Assembly: GCA_020441855.1 (NCBI GenBank)
Contig: JAGRLL010000032.1
Coordinates: 1-33,461 of the forward strand
DNA: 33,461 bases
Source: Nitratireductor sp.
GTDB taxonomy: Bacteria; Pseudomonadota; Alphaproteobacteria; Rhizobiales; Rhizobiaceae
Reading direction: 5' to 3'
Each line of letters starts with the position of its first letter. Positions within the stretch are counted from its first letter, which is position 1. The translations under genes and the position numbers were made by a program. The notes under the pieces were generated by a model that ran no database searches, was not told where the DNA came from, and was given only the letters and a program-made list of their open reading frames with translations. Below, one piece after another: positions 1 through 8,164 of this stretch.

Positions 1-1480
1 CGGGGCTGACATGGAGAACGCAGGCACCGAACGAGGTGCCCGACATGCGCGCGTCGGAAAGGCGCACCATGTCGCGATGGCCTTTCTTCAGCAATGCCCT
101 GGGCATCGGAAGCATGCCCCATTCCGGCATGCCGGGACCGCCCTGCGGGCCGGCATTGCGCAGGACGAGCACGGCATCGGGCGGGATGTCCCAGCTCTCG
201 TCGTCGATCTTCGCCTTGAGTTCCGGATAGCTGTCGAAGACACGGGCGGGGCCTTGGTGGACCAGGAAGGCAGGGTCGCAGGCGGCCGGCTTGATGACGG
301 CGCCGTCGGGCGCCAGATTGCCGCGCAGCACCGCCAGCGAGCCTTCGGCATAGACCGGGTCATCGAGCGTGCGGATGACGTCGTCGTTGAAGACTTCGGC
401 GTCCGCGATGTTGTCGCCGAGCGTGCGGCCGTTGACCGTCAGGCAGTCGAGATCGAGGCGATCACCCAGCCGCTTCATCAGTGCAGGCAGTCCACCGGCA
501 TAGAAGAAATCCTCCATCAGGTACTCCCTGCCGACCGGACGGATGTTGGCGATCACCGGGGTCACACGGCTCTTCGCGTCGAGATCGTCGAGACCGAAAT
601 CGACGCCGGCGCGTCGCGCCATGGCGATCAGGTGAATGATGGCATTGGTCGAACAACCCGTCGCCATGGCGACGGTGTTGGCATTGTCGAAGGCTTGCGG
701 GGTGAGGATCTTGCAGGGGGTCAGGTCCTCATTGACCATTTCGACGATCCGCCGACCGCATTCCGCGGCCATGCGCACGTGATTGGCGTCGGCGGCGGGA
801 ATGGACGAAGCCCCGGGCAGGCACAGGCCGAGCGCCTCGGCGATCGCCGTCATCGTTGAGGCGGTGCCCATGGTCATGCAATGGCCGTAGGATCGGGCGA
901 TGCCCTTTTCCATCTCGTGCCACTGGCTTTCCGGCAAATTGCCGGCACGACGCTCGTCCCAGTACTTCCAGGCGTCGGAGCCCGAACCCAGCGTGCGGCC
1001 GCGCCAGTTTCCTCGCAGCATCGGCCCGGCCGGCAGGTAAATCATCGGCAGTCCGGCCGAAACCGCCCCCATGACCAGGCCGGGCGTGGTCTTGTCGCAG
1101 CCGCCCATCAGCACGGCGCCGTCGACAGGGTGCGAGCGCAGTTGCTCTTCAGCCTCCATGGCGAGCATGTTGCGGTAGAGCATGGTGGTCGGCTTGACCG
1201 CGCTCTCGCTCAGGGAAAGCGACGGCAGTTCGACGGGAAAACCGCCGGCCTGCAGCACACCGCGCTTTACGTCATCGACACGCTGCTTGAAATGGCTGTG
1301 GCACTGGTTGAGGTCGGACCAGGTGTTGAGGATGGCGATGACGGGCTTGCCCATGAAATCCTGGTAGTCGTAGCCCATCTGCAGCACACGGCTGCGATGG
1401 CCGAAGGAGCGCAGATCATCGGGCTCGAACCAGCGGGCGCTACGCAGCTTGCTCGACTTTTTCCCGGTATGCGATGCCAT
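1..1480 (-). CDS. IlvD/Edd-family sugar-acid dehydratase (L-arabinonate dehydratase-like), C-terminus cut by window edge
   Basis: Reading leftward from an ATG at 1480, the frame stays open to the window edge, giving about 493 residues; the family is usually 570-600, so roughly 90 C-terminal residues lie outside. A Shine-Dalgarno GAGAGGA precedes the start. The protein has the IlvD/Edd Fe-S cysteines: Cys60 in NTWSDLNQCH, a Cys near 128 in GGCDKTTPG, and a Cys near 201 in ATGCSTNA. NTWSD and the spacing resemble L-arabinonate dehydratases, which carry a [2Fe-2S] cluster, more than branched-chain IlvD. The expected reaction is dehydration of an aldonate to a 2-keto-3-deoxy acid in the cytoplasm. 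It lies 17 nt downstream of the SMP-30 lactonase, giving a lactone-to-aldonate-to-keto-acid order. The exact sugar acid (arabinonate, xylonate, fuconate and others) cannot be read from sequence. Confidence 0.9.
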   Translation of the reverse strand, partial: MASHTGKKSSKLRSARWFEPDDLRSFGHRSRVLQMGYDYQDFMGKPVIAILNTWSDLNQCHSHFKQRVDDVKRGVLQAGGFPVELPSLSLSESAVKPTTMLYRNMLAMEAEEQLRSHPVDGAVLMGGCDKTTPGLVMGAVSAGLPMIYLPAGPMLRGNWRGRTLGSGSDAWKYWDERRAGNLPESQWHEMEKGIARSYGHCMTMGTASTMTAIAEALGLCLPGASSIPAADANHVRMAAECGRRIVEMVNEDLTPCKILTPQAFDNANTVAMATGCSTNAIIHLIAMARRAGVDFGLDDLDAKSRVTPVIANIRPVGREYLMEDFFYAGGLPALMKRLGDRLDLDCLTVNGRTLGDNIADAEVFNDDVIRTLDDPVYAEGSLAVLRGNLAPDGAVIKPAACDPAFLVHQGPARVFDSYPELKAKIDDESWDIPPDAVLVLRNAGPQGGPGMPEWGMLPMPRALLKKGHRDMVRLSDARMSGTSFGACVLHVSP

Positions 1481-1497
1481 GCTTCCTCTCCCGACGG

Positions 1498-2409
1498 TCA
1501 AGCGGTGCCCGTCCAATAGGGTTGCGTCGTGCCCGGCGCAAATGTTTCCGGCAGGTCCGCCAGCGCCAGATAACCGCCATCTTCCCCGATGCCCTTCGAG
1601 GTGATCGCCAGGGCGCGCGCCTGCGTTCCGGTGAAACAGAGCTTCGTCGGCGCCGGAAACGGCACCTGGATTTCGGTCTCAAGCCGCCCGTGGCGATCGA
1701 AGACGTACAGGCCGGCGCCATCGACACCGGCAATCCAGTAATGGCCGCGCTCGTCCAGCGCGGCGCCATCCGGCCGGCCCTTGAGGACATGAGTTGTCGA
1801 GAACAGCGTTGGTTCGCCTGCCATGGCGGAGACGGGCTGAACGGGACGAATCCAGATCCTCTGAATGTCGGGATGCGAATCGGAATAGAACAGCCTTCCG
1901 CGAACAAGGTCGACAGCGAGGCCGTTGGGAATGGCGAGGCCGCCGACGACACGCACGAGCCTGTCGGCGACCCGGTGGATCGCCGCTGATCCGGGCCTGG
2001 CATCGAGTGCCATTGTGGAGGTCCAGAGCCGGCCATGCGCATCGACGGTGGCGTCGTTGAAGCGATGCCCCTGCATGTCCAATCCGACGATGCGCTCGAA
2101 GGCGGACGTCGCGGGATCGAACGCGAAGATGCCGGTCTGCATGCCGATGGCGGGGCGCTCCGACGCCGTCAGGACCACGAAGCCGGGAATTTCCGGGGTG
2201 TTCCAGATATCGACGCTGCCCGAGCCCAGCCGCGTGCGCAACAGCTTGCGGCTATCGATGTCGACCCACCAAATATCGTCCGTCGCAGGGTCCCAGACCG
2301 GGCTCTCGCCCAGTTGCGCCCGGCTGTCGGCCTGTCGCAGCAACTCGACACTCAAACGCACCTCAGGCAACGGCCGGACCTCTCCCGTCGGTTCGGGGCA
2401 TGTTTTCAT
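1498..2409 (-). CDS. SMP-30/gluconolactonase/LRE family sugar lactonase
   Basis: This 303-residue protein has the SMP-30 six-bladed propeller signature. Candidate divalent-metal ligands are Glu35 (LGESPVWD), Asn162 (IPNGLAVD) and Asp214 (GRPDGAALDERG), with the substrate-side Asn118 in RFNDATVD. There is no signal peptide, so it is probably cytoplasmic. The family hydrolyses sugar-1,4- or 1,5-lactones to aldonates. Its stop lies 17 nt before the dehydratase start, so the two form an operon in which the lactonase product would feed the dehydratase. The ATG is preceded by GAGGGC. It is divergent from the TRAP transporter genes, with a shared 118-bp control region. The exact lactone is unknown. 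Confidence 0.9.
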   Translation of the reverse strand: MKTCPEPTGEVRPLPEVRLSVELLRQADSRAQLGESPVWDPATDDIWWVDIDSRKLLRTRLGSGSVDIWNTPEIPGFVVLTASERPAIGMQTGIFAFDPATSAFERIVGLDMQGHRFNDATVDAHGRLWTSTMALDARPGSAAIHRVADRLVRVVGGLAIPNGLAVDLVRGRLFYSDSHPDIQRIWIRPVQPVSAMAGEPTLFSTTHVLKGRPDGAALDERGHYWIAGVDGAGLYVFDRHGRLETEIQVPFPAPTKLCFTGTQARALAITSKGIGEDGGYLALADLPETFAPGTTQPYWTGTA

Positions 2410-2428
2410 GCCCTCGTTCAGAAAGCAG

Positions 2429-2475
2429 TTGACACACGATCATTGGCGTAACTAGGATATTAATGCAACTAATAT
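2429..2475 (+). promoter_or_regulatory. Promoter of the TRAP operon overlapped by a candidate GntR operator
   Basis: A TTGACA box at 2429-2434 is followed after 18 nt by TAGGAT at 2453-2458, a plausible sigma-70 promoter pointing at the TRAP genes. Over and just after the -10 lies a perfect inverted repeat, ATATTA at 2457-2462 and TAATAT at 2470-2475, with a 7-nt spacer. Its place between the lactonase/dehydratase arm and the TRAP-GntR arm makes it a good candidate operator for the GntR/FCD protein encoded downstream. Assignment to that regulator is inference. Confidence 0.5.
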
Positions 2476-2527
2476 TTTAGATGTGAGGTACCCGTCCCAT
2501 GGGCGCGGTTCTCATCGGGAGGAACAC

Positions 2528-3508
2528 ATGAATCGTACCATCAAAGCGCTCGGACTCTGCGTGGCTCTCGCAGCAGGCCTGGGCATGAGCCTGCCTTCAT
2601 ATGCCGCAACCACGCTTCGCATCGGCACCGTGCTGGCGCCGGACGATCCGATGGGGCAGGGCCTCGAGAAGTTCAAGAAGGAAGTCGAGGCCGCGACCAA
2701 TGGCGACGTCGTCGTCGAGGTCTTCCACAATTCGCAGCTCGGAGACACGACCGAGATGATCGACCAGGCGCGCGCCGGCGCCAATGTCGGCACCGTCACC
2801 GACGTTGCCCGCCTGTCGAGCTTCGTGCCATCGCTCGCCATCATGTCGGCGCCGTTCCTGTTCGATACCTATGAACAGGCCGACAAGTTCGCGCTGTCGG
2901 ACGAATATCTGGCCTGGGGCGACCAGCTCAAGGAAAAGTCAGGCCTCGTGATGCTGGCCTCGAACTGGTACCAGGGTCCGCGCCATGCGTTGACCCAGAA
3001 GCCGATCTCGACCCCGGCGGATCTGAAGGGCGTGCGCATGCGCACCATCGGCGCGCCGATCTGGATCGAAACGATCAACGCAATGGGCGCGACGGCGACC
3101 CCGATCGCATGGGGTGAAGTCTATTCGGCCCTGCAACTCGGCACGATCGATGCAGCCGAGGCGCAGCCGACCGCGATCAAGGGCGCCAAGCTCTACGAAG
3201 TCATCAAGAACGTGACAAAAACGGGCCATATCCAGCTCGTCACGGCTCTGGTGGTCTCGGCATCGGCCTGGGATCAGATTTCGGCCGAAAACCAGAAGAT
3301 CGTTCGCGATCTCGCTGTGGAAAACGGCCGCTACGCATCGGGTCTGACCATTGACCTCGGCGAGAAAGCGCTCGCTGATGTTGCAGCTAGCGGCGTGACG
3401 ATCTCCGACGTCGACCTCGCGCCATTCAAGCAGGCGGTGTCAGGCGTCTATGGCAAGCTCAACCTCGAAGGCGAGGCGGCCATCGTCAACAAGGTGCTCG
3501 GACGCTAA
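2528..3508 (+). CDS. TRAP transporter periplasmic solute-binding protein, DctP family
   Basis: The ATG at 2528 is chosen because GGGAGG sits 6 nt upstream and the product then begins with a clean Sec signal (MNRTIKALGL...) ending near residues 25-27 (SYA|AT). The 326-residue product matches the DctP family in length. It holds the family's conserved ligand-binding arginine around residue 172 in the segment KGVRMRT, which pairs with a substrate carboxylate. It would capture an organic or sugar acid in the periplasm and pass it to the DctQM membrane unit encoded immediately downstream. The neighbouring lactonase and dehydratase suggest an aldonate or uronate-like ligand, which is inference. An upstream in-frame codon at 2483 is unlikely because it would bury the signal peptide. 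Confidence 0.93.
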   Translation: MNRTIKALGLCVALAAGLGMSLPSYAATTLRIGTVLAPDDPMGQGLEKFKKEVEAATNGDVVVEVFHNSQLGDTTEMIDQARAGANVGTVTDVARLSSFVPSLAIMSAPFLFDTYEQADKFALSDEYLAWGDQLKEKSGLVMLASNWYQGPRHALTQKPISTPADLKGVRMRTIGAPIWIETINAMGATATPIAWGEVYSALQLGTIDAAEAQPTAIKGAKLYEVIKNVTKTGHIQLVTALVVSASAWDQISAENQKIVRDLAVENGRYASGLTIDLGEKALADVAASGVTISDVDLAPFKQAVSGVYGKLNLEGEAAIVNKVLGR

Positions 3509-3548
3509 TCGGATTTCCCGTGCGGCGCAGGCAAGAAGAGGCGGCCAC

Positions 3549-4001
3549 ATGCTGAGACGCATTGAAATTGCCTGCGCCGTTTCCCTGCTGGCGGCGGTGG
3601 TCGTCCTCGTCGGCTTCGCCTCGGTAGCGCGCGCGATGGGATCGCCCATCATCTGGTCGATCGAGATCGCGCAACTGCTGTTTCTCTGGCTGTGCATCAT
3701 TGCGATCGATCTGGCGATGCAGGACGAACGGCATTTCGGCATTGCGCTGGTGCTCGACAATGTGCCGGCCATCGGTCGCAAGGCGATCGTAATCATCAAT
3801 CTCGTCGTGATGATCGGCCTGCTCGTCTACCTCATGCGTTTCGCGTGGAAGAACATGATCCTGATGCATCCCCGGCTGGATGGCGCTCTGCAAATCCCCG
3901 GATCCTATTTTCACGCCAGCATGGTCGTCGGATTCGCGCTGCTGATCCGGACCCTGGTGGTCAAACTGGTCGATTGTCTTCGCAACAAGGCCGACGCCTG
4001 A
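3549..4001 (+). CDS. TRAP transporter small permease, DctQ family
   Basis: The product has 150 residues with four hydrophobic segments (about 8-28, 35-55, 77-98 and 117-140), as expected for the DctQ small subunit. The start at 3549 is supported by AAGAGG 6 nt upstream. It follows the solute-binding protein by 40 nt and its TGA overlaps the ATG of the large permease (TGATG), so translation is probably coupled. DctQ has no transport activity of its own that is known; it scaffolds the large subunit in the inner membrane. Nothing in the sequence defines the substrate. Confidence 0.9.
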   Translation: MLRRIEIACAVSLLAAVVVLVGFASVARAMGSPIIWSIEIAQLLFLWLCIIAIDLAMQDERHFGIALVLDNVPAIGRKAIVIINLVVMIGLLVYLMRFAWKNMILMHPRLDGALQIPGSYFHASMVVGFALLIRTLVVKLVDCLRNKADA

Positions 4002-5284
4002 TGCTGTTGCTCATTACGGGCCTGTTCGCGCTTTTCCTGCTGATCGGCATGCCGGTGGCATTCGCCCTGATGCTCGCCTCGATTCCGGTCTTCGTGCTGA
4101 CCGGCACCATGCCACCGACAGTCGCCATCCAGAAAATGGTGACGGCGACGCAGAGTTTCCCGTTGCTCGCGGTGCCGTTTTTCATCTTCGCCGGCAATTT
4201 GATGAACTCGACCGGCATCACCAACCGCCTGATCACGTTCGCCCGGTTGCTGACCGGCTGGCTGGCCGGTGGGCTCGGTCAGGTTTCCATCGCGCTCAGC
4301 CTGATGATGGGCGGGATATCGGGATCGGCCGTCGCCGATGCGGCGATGGAGGCTAGGCTGCTTGGACCCTCGATGATCGCCAAGGGCGGCTATTCAAAAC
4401 CGGCGACCGCGGCAGTGCTCGCCTTCGGGTCAATCATCACCGCGACCATCCCTCCGAGCATCGGACTGATCCTGTTCGGCTTCATCAACGAGGTGTCGAT
4501 CGGGCGGCTGTTCCTGGCGGGCATCGTGCCAGGAATCCTGCTTACCGCGGTACTGATGGTCACCGCATGGATCGTCGCCAAGCGCAGCGGATACGAACCG
4601 GACCTTGCGCGGCCGCCGACGTTCAGGGAACTGCTGGCGAGCTTTCGCGAAAGCATCTGGGCGCTGGCCTTTCCCGTCATCTTGATCGTCGGCTTCCGCT
4701 TCGGCTTCTTCACCGCGACAGAGGCGGGTGCGTTCCTGGTCTTCTATGCGCTATTCGTCGGCTTCTTCGTCTATCGCGAACTTACCTTCGCCAGCTTGCT
4801 GGAAGCGACGAAGGGATCGATTGCCGATCTCGGCATGGTCATGCTGCTGATCATGATGGCAGCGGTGCTAGGCTATGCTGTAACGCTGGAGCAGGGGCCA
4901 CAGCACATTGCGGCGATGGTGACGTCGCTCACGCAGAATCCGCTGATGATCCTGACCCTGGTGCTGCTGCTACTGCTGGTCAGCGGCATGTTCATCGAGG
5001 GGGCGGCCAACATCCTGCTGGTCACGCCGATCGTCCTGCCGGTGCTGATCCATGCCGGGTTCGATCCCATCCACATGGGCATCCTGATTGTTACGCTGAT
5101 CAATATCGGCGGACTGACGCCGCCGGTCGGGGTGATCATGTTCACCGTGTGTGGCATTCTCAACGTAAAGACGGGCGAATTCACCAGGGCATCGATACCT
5201 TATTTCATCGGTCTGTTCGTCTTCCTGGTGCTGCTCGTGGCATTTCCGGCGCTTTCGCTCTATGTCCCGAACCATGTAATGTAA
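4001..5284 (+). CDS. TRAP transporter large permease, DctM family
   Basis: This 427-residue, very hydrophobic protein has the usual DctM length and about a dozen membrane segments. Family signatures visible include the early GGISGSAVADAA segment (about residues 103-114) and, in the second half, MFIEGAANILLVTPI and GGLTPPVGV. It is the ion-coupled channel of the TRAP system, which uses a sodium gradient in the studied members. The start overlaps the DctQ stop by one base. A GntR gene begins 21 nt after its stop, so the order is dctP-dctQ-dctM-gntR in one operon. Confidence 0.93.
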   Translation: MLLLITGLFALFLLIGMPVAFALMLASIPVFVLTGTMPPTVAIQKMVTATQSFPLLAVPFFIFAGNLMNSTGITNRLITFARLLTGWLAGGLGQVSIALSLMMGGISGSAVADAAMEARLLGPSMIAKGGYSKPATAAVLAFGSIITATIPPSIGLILFGFINEVSIGRLFLAGIVPGILLTAVLMVTAWIVAKRSGYEPDLARPPTFRELLASFRESIWALAFPVILIVGFRFGFFTATEAGAFLVFYALFVGFFVYRELTFASLLEATKGSIADLGMVMLLIMMAAVLGYAVTLEQGPQHIAAMVTSLTQNPLMILTLVLLLLLVSGMFIEGAANILLVTPIVLPVLIHAGFDPIHMGILIVTLINIGGLTPPVGVIMFTVCGILNVKTGEFTRASIPYFIGLFVFLVLLVAFPALSLYVPNHVM

Positions 5285-5305
5285 CGCCGACCATCGCGAG
5301 GCTGG

Positions 5306-6034
5306 ATGCACATGAACGTCAGTTCCCTGTCAGAAGCATTGGTCAATGCATCCGACGAGCCGGCCGGTTCCATCCCGCACGGGTCGGCGGCCGGCCGCGT
5401 CTATACGCGTCTGCGAAACCGGATTGTCTCGCTGGACCTGCTGCCGGGCGCAATCCTGTCGCGGGCCGAAATCGCCAAGGAAAACGAGGTCAGCCAGTCG
5501 CCCGTTCGCGAGGCGATCCAGCTGCTGGAAAAGGAAGGACTCGTGATGTCCTTTCCCCAATCCAAGACGCTCGTGACGATGATCGATGTCGATCATGCGC
5601 GCGAAACACAGTTTTTGCGCCTGAGCGTAGAACTCGAAGTCGCCCGTACGCTGGCCCGCGCGGGCGATCCCGAACTGCTGCTGCCGACCTCCAGAATTCT
5701 GCGCATGCAGAAGATGGCGGGCGAGGATCAGGACATTTCCGAGTTCACTGGCCTCGACCGCCTCTTCCATTTGTCACTATATCAGGCCGCAGGCGTCACT
5801 TCGCTGTGGCACCTGATCGCGGGCCGCTCCGGCCACATCGACCGTTTGCGTCGGCTCAACCTGCCCGATCCGGGCAAAATGTCGGCGGTGATCGAGCATC
5901 ACCAGCGCATCCTCGAAGCGATCTCGCAAGGCGACGTCGAAGGCGTGGAGAAACACGTCAGGGACCATCTCTCCGGCACGCTCGCTTCCCTACCTGCCAT
6001 CATTGAGACGTTTCCCGGGTACTTCCCCGAATAA
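5306..6034 (+). CDS. GntR-family transcriptional regulator, FadR/FCD subfamily
   Basis: The 242-residue protein has an N-terminal winged helix (about 28-95, with EIAKENEVSQSPVREAIQLL as the recognition region) and a C-terminal FCD effector domain. Likely FCD metal ligands are Asp151, His155, His199 and His221. FCD regulators usually bind a carboxylate intermediate of the pathway they control. It is the last gene of the TRAP operon, 21 nt after the large permease, so it probably controls the sugar-acid locus; the ATATTA-N7-TAATAT repeat at 2457-2475 is its candidate operator. Two starts (5306 and 5312, ATGCACATG) are possible; GCGAGG lies upstream of both. Confidence 0.9.
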   Translation: MHMNVSSLSEALVNASDEPAGSIPHGSAAGRVYTRLRNRIVSLDLLPGAILSRAEIAKENEVSQSPVREAIQLLEKEGLVMSFPQSKTLVTMIDVDHARETQFLRLSVELEVARTLARAGDPELLLPTSRILRMQKMAGEDQDISEFTGLDRLFHLSLYQAAGVTSLWHLIAGRSGHIDRLRRLNLPDPGKMSAVIEHHQRILEAISQGDVEGVEKHVRDHLSGTLASLPAIIETFPGYFPE

Positions 6035-6740
6035 GACTGAGACGATTTTCTATTCAACGCCGAATTCGGTGATCCGATGGCGCAGTCGTTGGAAAATCGA
6101 TGCCCCGATATCCAGCTTAGTCGTCCTGGCGCGACGAGGCGAATGGCCGTGATGGGTCAATATTTTCGCTGGCGGGGCCCAGCAACTGCTCCCGATACGA
6201 TATATGGGTATTGACCGCCTTGGCGGCCGGCATCCCTCAACCCGCCAGTCCGCTCACGGCCCCCTTTCAGACATCGCCGAACCATGCGCGATGCAGTGTG
6301 CACCAGAGAAATACTGGGCGAAAAACGCTCCAGTTTGAGGCTCAATTAGCCGCTCTCTCCACATGCCGCGCGTAACCGTTTGAAACTTCGGGCTGATCAC
6401 GACCATGGCTGAGGTCGGGTTGATATGGTGGGAAAACTGGCTGTGCTGGCAGACAGCTGCGAACCTGTCTCCGAAGTCGATTTTCCCTGCTATACGGGAA
6501 AATACAGGGAATTTCTTAGTTTTGTGGATTTTTTGACATTTCCAAACCATTATATCCATCTGAATTCATTACCTAATTAGTATCAATTCCCTAAGAAAAA
6601 TAACAGGGAAGGAATTAGATTCATCAGGGAAAGATTCTGCGGTAACAGGGAAAATAGGCAAGCTTTGGCTGATTGCACAATTGTTATCGGCTTGGGGGTT
6701 CGATCTTGTCTTCCACGGTGAAGCCGGTGGAAGAGGGAAG
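6035..6740. other. Gene-poor spacer with no recognisable gene
   Basis: I find no open frame with a start, ribosome site and recognisable product. The part from about 6480 to 6620 is clearly more AT-rich than the flanking operons, which fits acquired or decaying DNA next to the IS remnant. It contains the CAGGGAA repeat patch, and a hairpin with 7-bp arms CTTCCAC/GTGGAAG at 6710-6733 just before the transposase remnant. A leftward frame at 6254-6559 is open, but its translation resembles no family I know and it lacks a ribosome site, so I do not call it. Confidence 0.5.
6481..6653. repeat. Irregular CAGGGAA repeat patch with a TTTTCCC hairpin
   Basis: Copies of CAGGGAA lie at about 6505-6511, 6604-6610, 6625-6631 and 6645-6651. 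The inverse TTCCCT occurs at 6483-6488 and again near 6587-6592. At 6481-6502 the arms TTTTCCC and GGGAAAA form a 7-bp stem around an 8-nt loop. Spacing is irregular, so this is not a CRISPR array. Its role is unknown. Confidence 0.5.
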
Positions 6741-7398
6741 ATGATTGTGCCGAGAATGACAGGGACCAAGCGCGCTGAACTAGAGGCTTTCTTGCGATCA
6801 GAGTTGGAAGGGTGGGCCGCAAGCAGCTTGAACCAAAGGGACTATTGCTAGGCGCTCGGATTGCCCCAGAAGCTGTTCGAGAACTGGCGTGCCGGGTTCA
6901 AACGTCAGATACGACCAACGACCACAAGGCTGCTTTATCCTCGCGGTGAAAGCCTTCGCCATATGGCCAGCCAACTGTTTACCAGGAAAACTGGCAACAC
7001 CTCGGCAGGCTGTGTCCCCTCTGCGATGGCTATGCCGGACGTGCGACGCAATTTCCGGATTTCGGACAAGAAGCTGATCGTGGTCAATGCAACGGCACCT
7101 GGGGCGACGGTATTAGGCGTGGGAAAAAATCTCGAACCAATACGCCACTGCCGTTCCGTTGGAAATGGGAATACACCTCACCACGATCCAAACCGGTGTT
7201 CCTACCCGCGATGGTGAGTAATAGTCCGATGCAGCCTGCCGGCTCCGCTGCGACTGTTCCAGCTCTAACATTGTGGAAAAAGCTTCCGCTGATATCAAAG
7301 TCAAATTAGTGGATGGTCGCCGCATGCGCTTTGCCCGCGAAACGGAACCTGAAGCGGTCCACGCGATGATCGAACTTCTAGAAGAGGTATCACCATGA
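6741..7398 (+). pseudogene. IS66 accessory protein TnpA, broken by a stop and two frameshifts
   Basis: From 6741 the frame gives a typical IS66 TnpA N-terminus: KRAELEAFLRSELEGWAASS, then NQRDYC, then an in-frame TAG at 6849-6851 where the family usually has a Glu codon, then GLPQKLFENWRAGFK. The helix-turn-helix region DKKLIVVNATAPGATVLGVGK follows. Similarity then shifts frame near an A-run at 7124-7129 and resumes as PFRWKWEY from about 7139. It shifts again near 7273 and resumes as VKLVDGRRMRFARETEPEAV, ending at the TGA at 7396. All three frames are recognisably one TnpA, so the gene is dead. Confidence 0.75.
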
Positions 7399-7427
7399 TG
7401 ATGCTTCCCTCCGGCGTGAAGGCACAT
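7395..7427 (+). pseudogene. 5' fragment of IS66 tnpB
   Basis: The first codons read MMMLPSGVKAH, the usual opening of IS66 TnpB, and the ATG overlaps the tnpA stop as ATGA, the typical coupling in this family. After residue 11 the expected continuation (a TDMRKG-like segment) is absent in all three forward frames. Only this stub of tnpB remains. Confidence 0.6.
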
Positions 7428-7687
7428 ACCCGGGCGCCGATACGCAGCACGATGGGAAGTTCCGCCTCCCCGCCCGACAATCGCACCAGACAAGATCGCG
7501 GACATGTGGCCTGCAACCGTCTTGTTACGCATCGTATTCATCGCCTTTCTGGCCGCGGCTTTCCACCGCAATTTCGAGATGGCGAATAGTACCGGCGAAC
7601 CAAGCTTCAAGCACGGCTACGTGCTCACTGGAGCACTCAAACCAATCCCATCGGTCGGGCAAGGCTACCAAAGCCTAATCCACAATC
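7428..7687. other. Intergenic stretch after the IS remnant, nothing recognised
   Basis: These 260 bases lie between the truncated IS66 fragment and the 3' end of the deaminase gene. I see no gene, RNA or clear terminator. A rightward frame from 7504 stays open to 7791, but it runs antisense into the conserved deaminase gene and has no ribosome site or family resemblance. Confidence 0.4.
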
Positions 7688-8164
7688 TCACTCCCGGTGT
7701 CTCGTCCAAAGTACTTCTGCATCCTCGCGAAGAATATCGGGGCGGATTTCCATTTTCCGCGAGAAGGGGGCCTGCGCCTCGGCAATACTGAGGCCAGCTT
7801 CATCCATGGAATCAGGCCGAATTGCGAAGAGATCTGCTTGCGAAATGCCATACGCCACCAGATCGACGCGCGCCCACCAGGCCGCCGTCGAACACATGGC
7901 GCACGCCTCCACATTCGACACCAGCGCATGCCCCTCAAGATCGGGTCCGACGATCCTGATCGCCGCCTTCACTGCTTCGATCTCGGCATGGCTGGTTGGG
8001 TCGTTGTCGCGCACCACGCGGTCCTGCGCGCGCGCAACGATGTCGCCGTTTTGCGCGACGATCACGGCTCCGTACGGATATTCTCCGGTGCCTGCCGCAC
8101 TGCGCGCCTCGTCCAGGGCCGCCAGCATCGCAGCCTCAATCGTCTCGTTCGAAAAGTCCGCCAA
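7688..8164 (-). CDS. Nucleoside/guanine deaminase-type zinc hydrolase (CDA superfamily), TTG start
   Basis: The family N-terminus (ADFSNETIEAAMLAALDEA) begins at a TTG at 8164. GGAGG lies exactly 6 nt upstream, inside the 3' end of the preceding gene, so I choose TTG over upstream in-frame codons. The product has 158 residues, normal for the family. Zinc-site residues are His59 and catalytic Glu61 (SHAEIEA), with Cys88 and Cys91. The usual PCxxC is here ACAMC, with Pro replaced by Ala. Members deaminate guanine, cytosine, adenosine in tRNA or related amidines. It overlaps the MOSC fusion gene by 29 nt and is the last gene of the eight-gene operon. The substrate is unknown; the context suggests a nitrogen-rich amidine or purine-like compound. 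Confidence 0.85.
   Translation of the reverse strand: MADFSNETIEAAMLAALDEARSAAGTGEYPYGAVIVAQNGDIVARAQDRVVRDNDPTSHAEIEAVKAAIRIVGPDLEGHALVSNVEACAMCSTAAWWARVDLVAYGISQADLFAIRPDSMDEAGLSIAEAQAPFSRKMEIRPDILREDAEVLWTRHRE

Larger units (their letters stand above)
6741..7427 (+). mobile_element. Decayed, truncated IS66-family insertion sequence
   Basis: The segment reads as the first accessory gene of an IS66 element, broken by one stop and two frameshifts, followed by the overlapping start of the second gene (ATGA at 7395-7398), which loses similarity after about 11 codons. No transposase (tnpC) sequence follows, and I could not find terminal inverted repeats. It is therefore a dead remnant between the sugar-acid locus and the guanidino/polyamine operon. 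The right boundary near 7427 is where TnpB similarity ends and is approximate. Confidence 0.7.

Noticed and set aside
11..859. Long rightward open frame across the dehydratase gene
   Set aside because: It is antisense to a strongly conserved IlvD/Edd protein and its translation is Arg/His/Gly-rich with no family resemblance; this is a high-GC shadow.
6254..6559. Leftward 101-codon open frame in the gene-poor spacer
   Set aside because: It has no ribosome site, no recognisable motif and lies in AT-rich repeat-bearing DNA; a remnant cannot be excluded but is not supported.
6481..6653. CAGGGAA repeats as a CRISPR array
   Set aside because: The repeats are too short, irregularly spaced and occur in both orientations; no cas genes are present.
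7113..7610. Leftward 165-codon frame opposite the IS66 remnant
   Set aside because: It is antisense to recognisable TnpA segments and has a low-complexity basic composition, so it is a shadow.
7504..7791. Rightward 95-codon frame with a hydrophobic start
   Set aside because: It runs antisense into the conserved 3' part of the deaminase gene, has no ribosome site and matches nothing I know.
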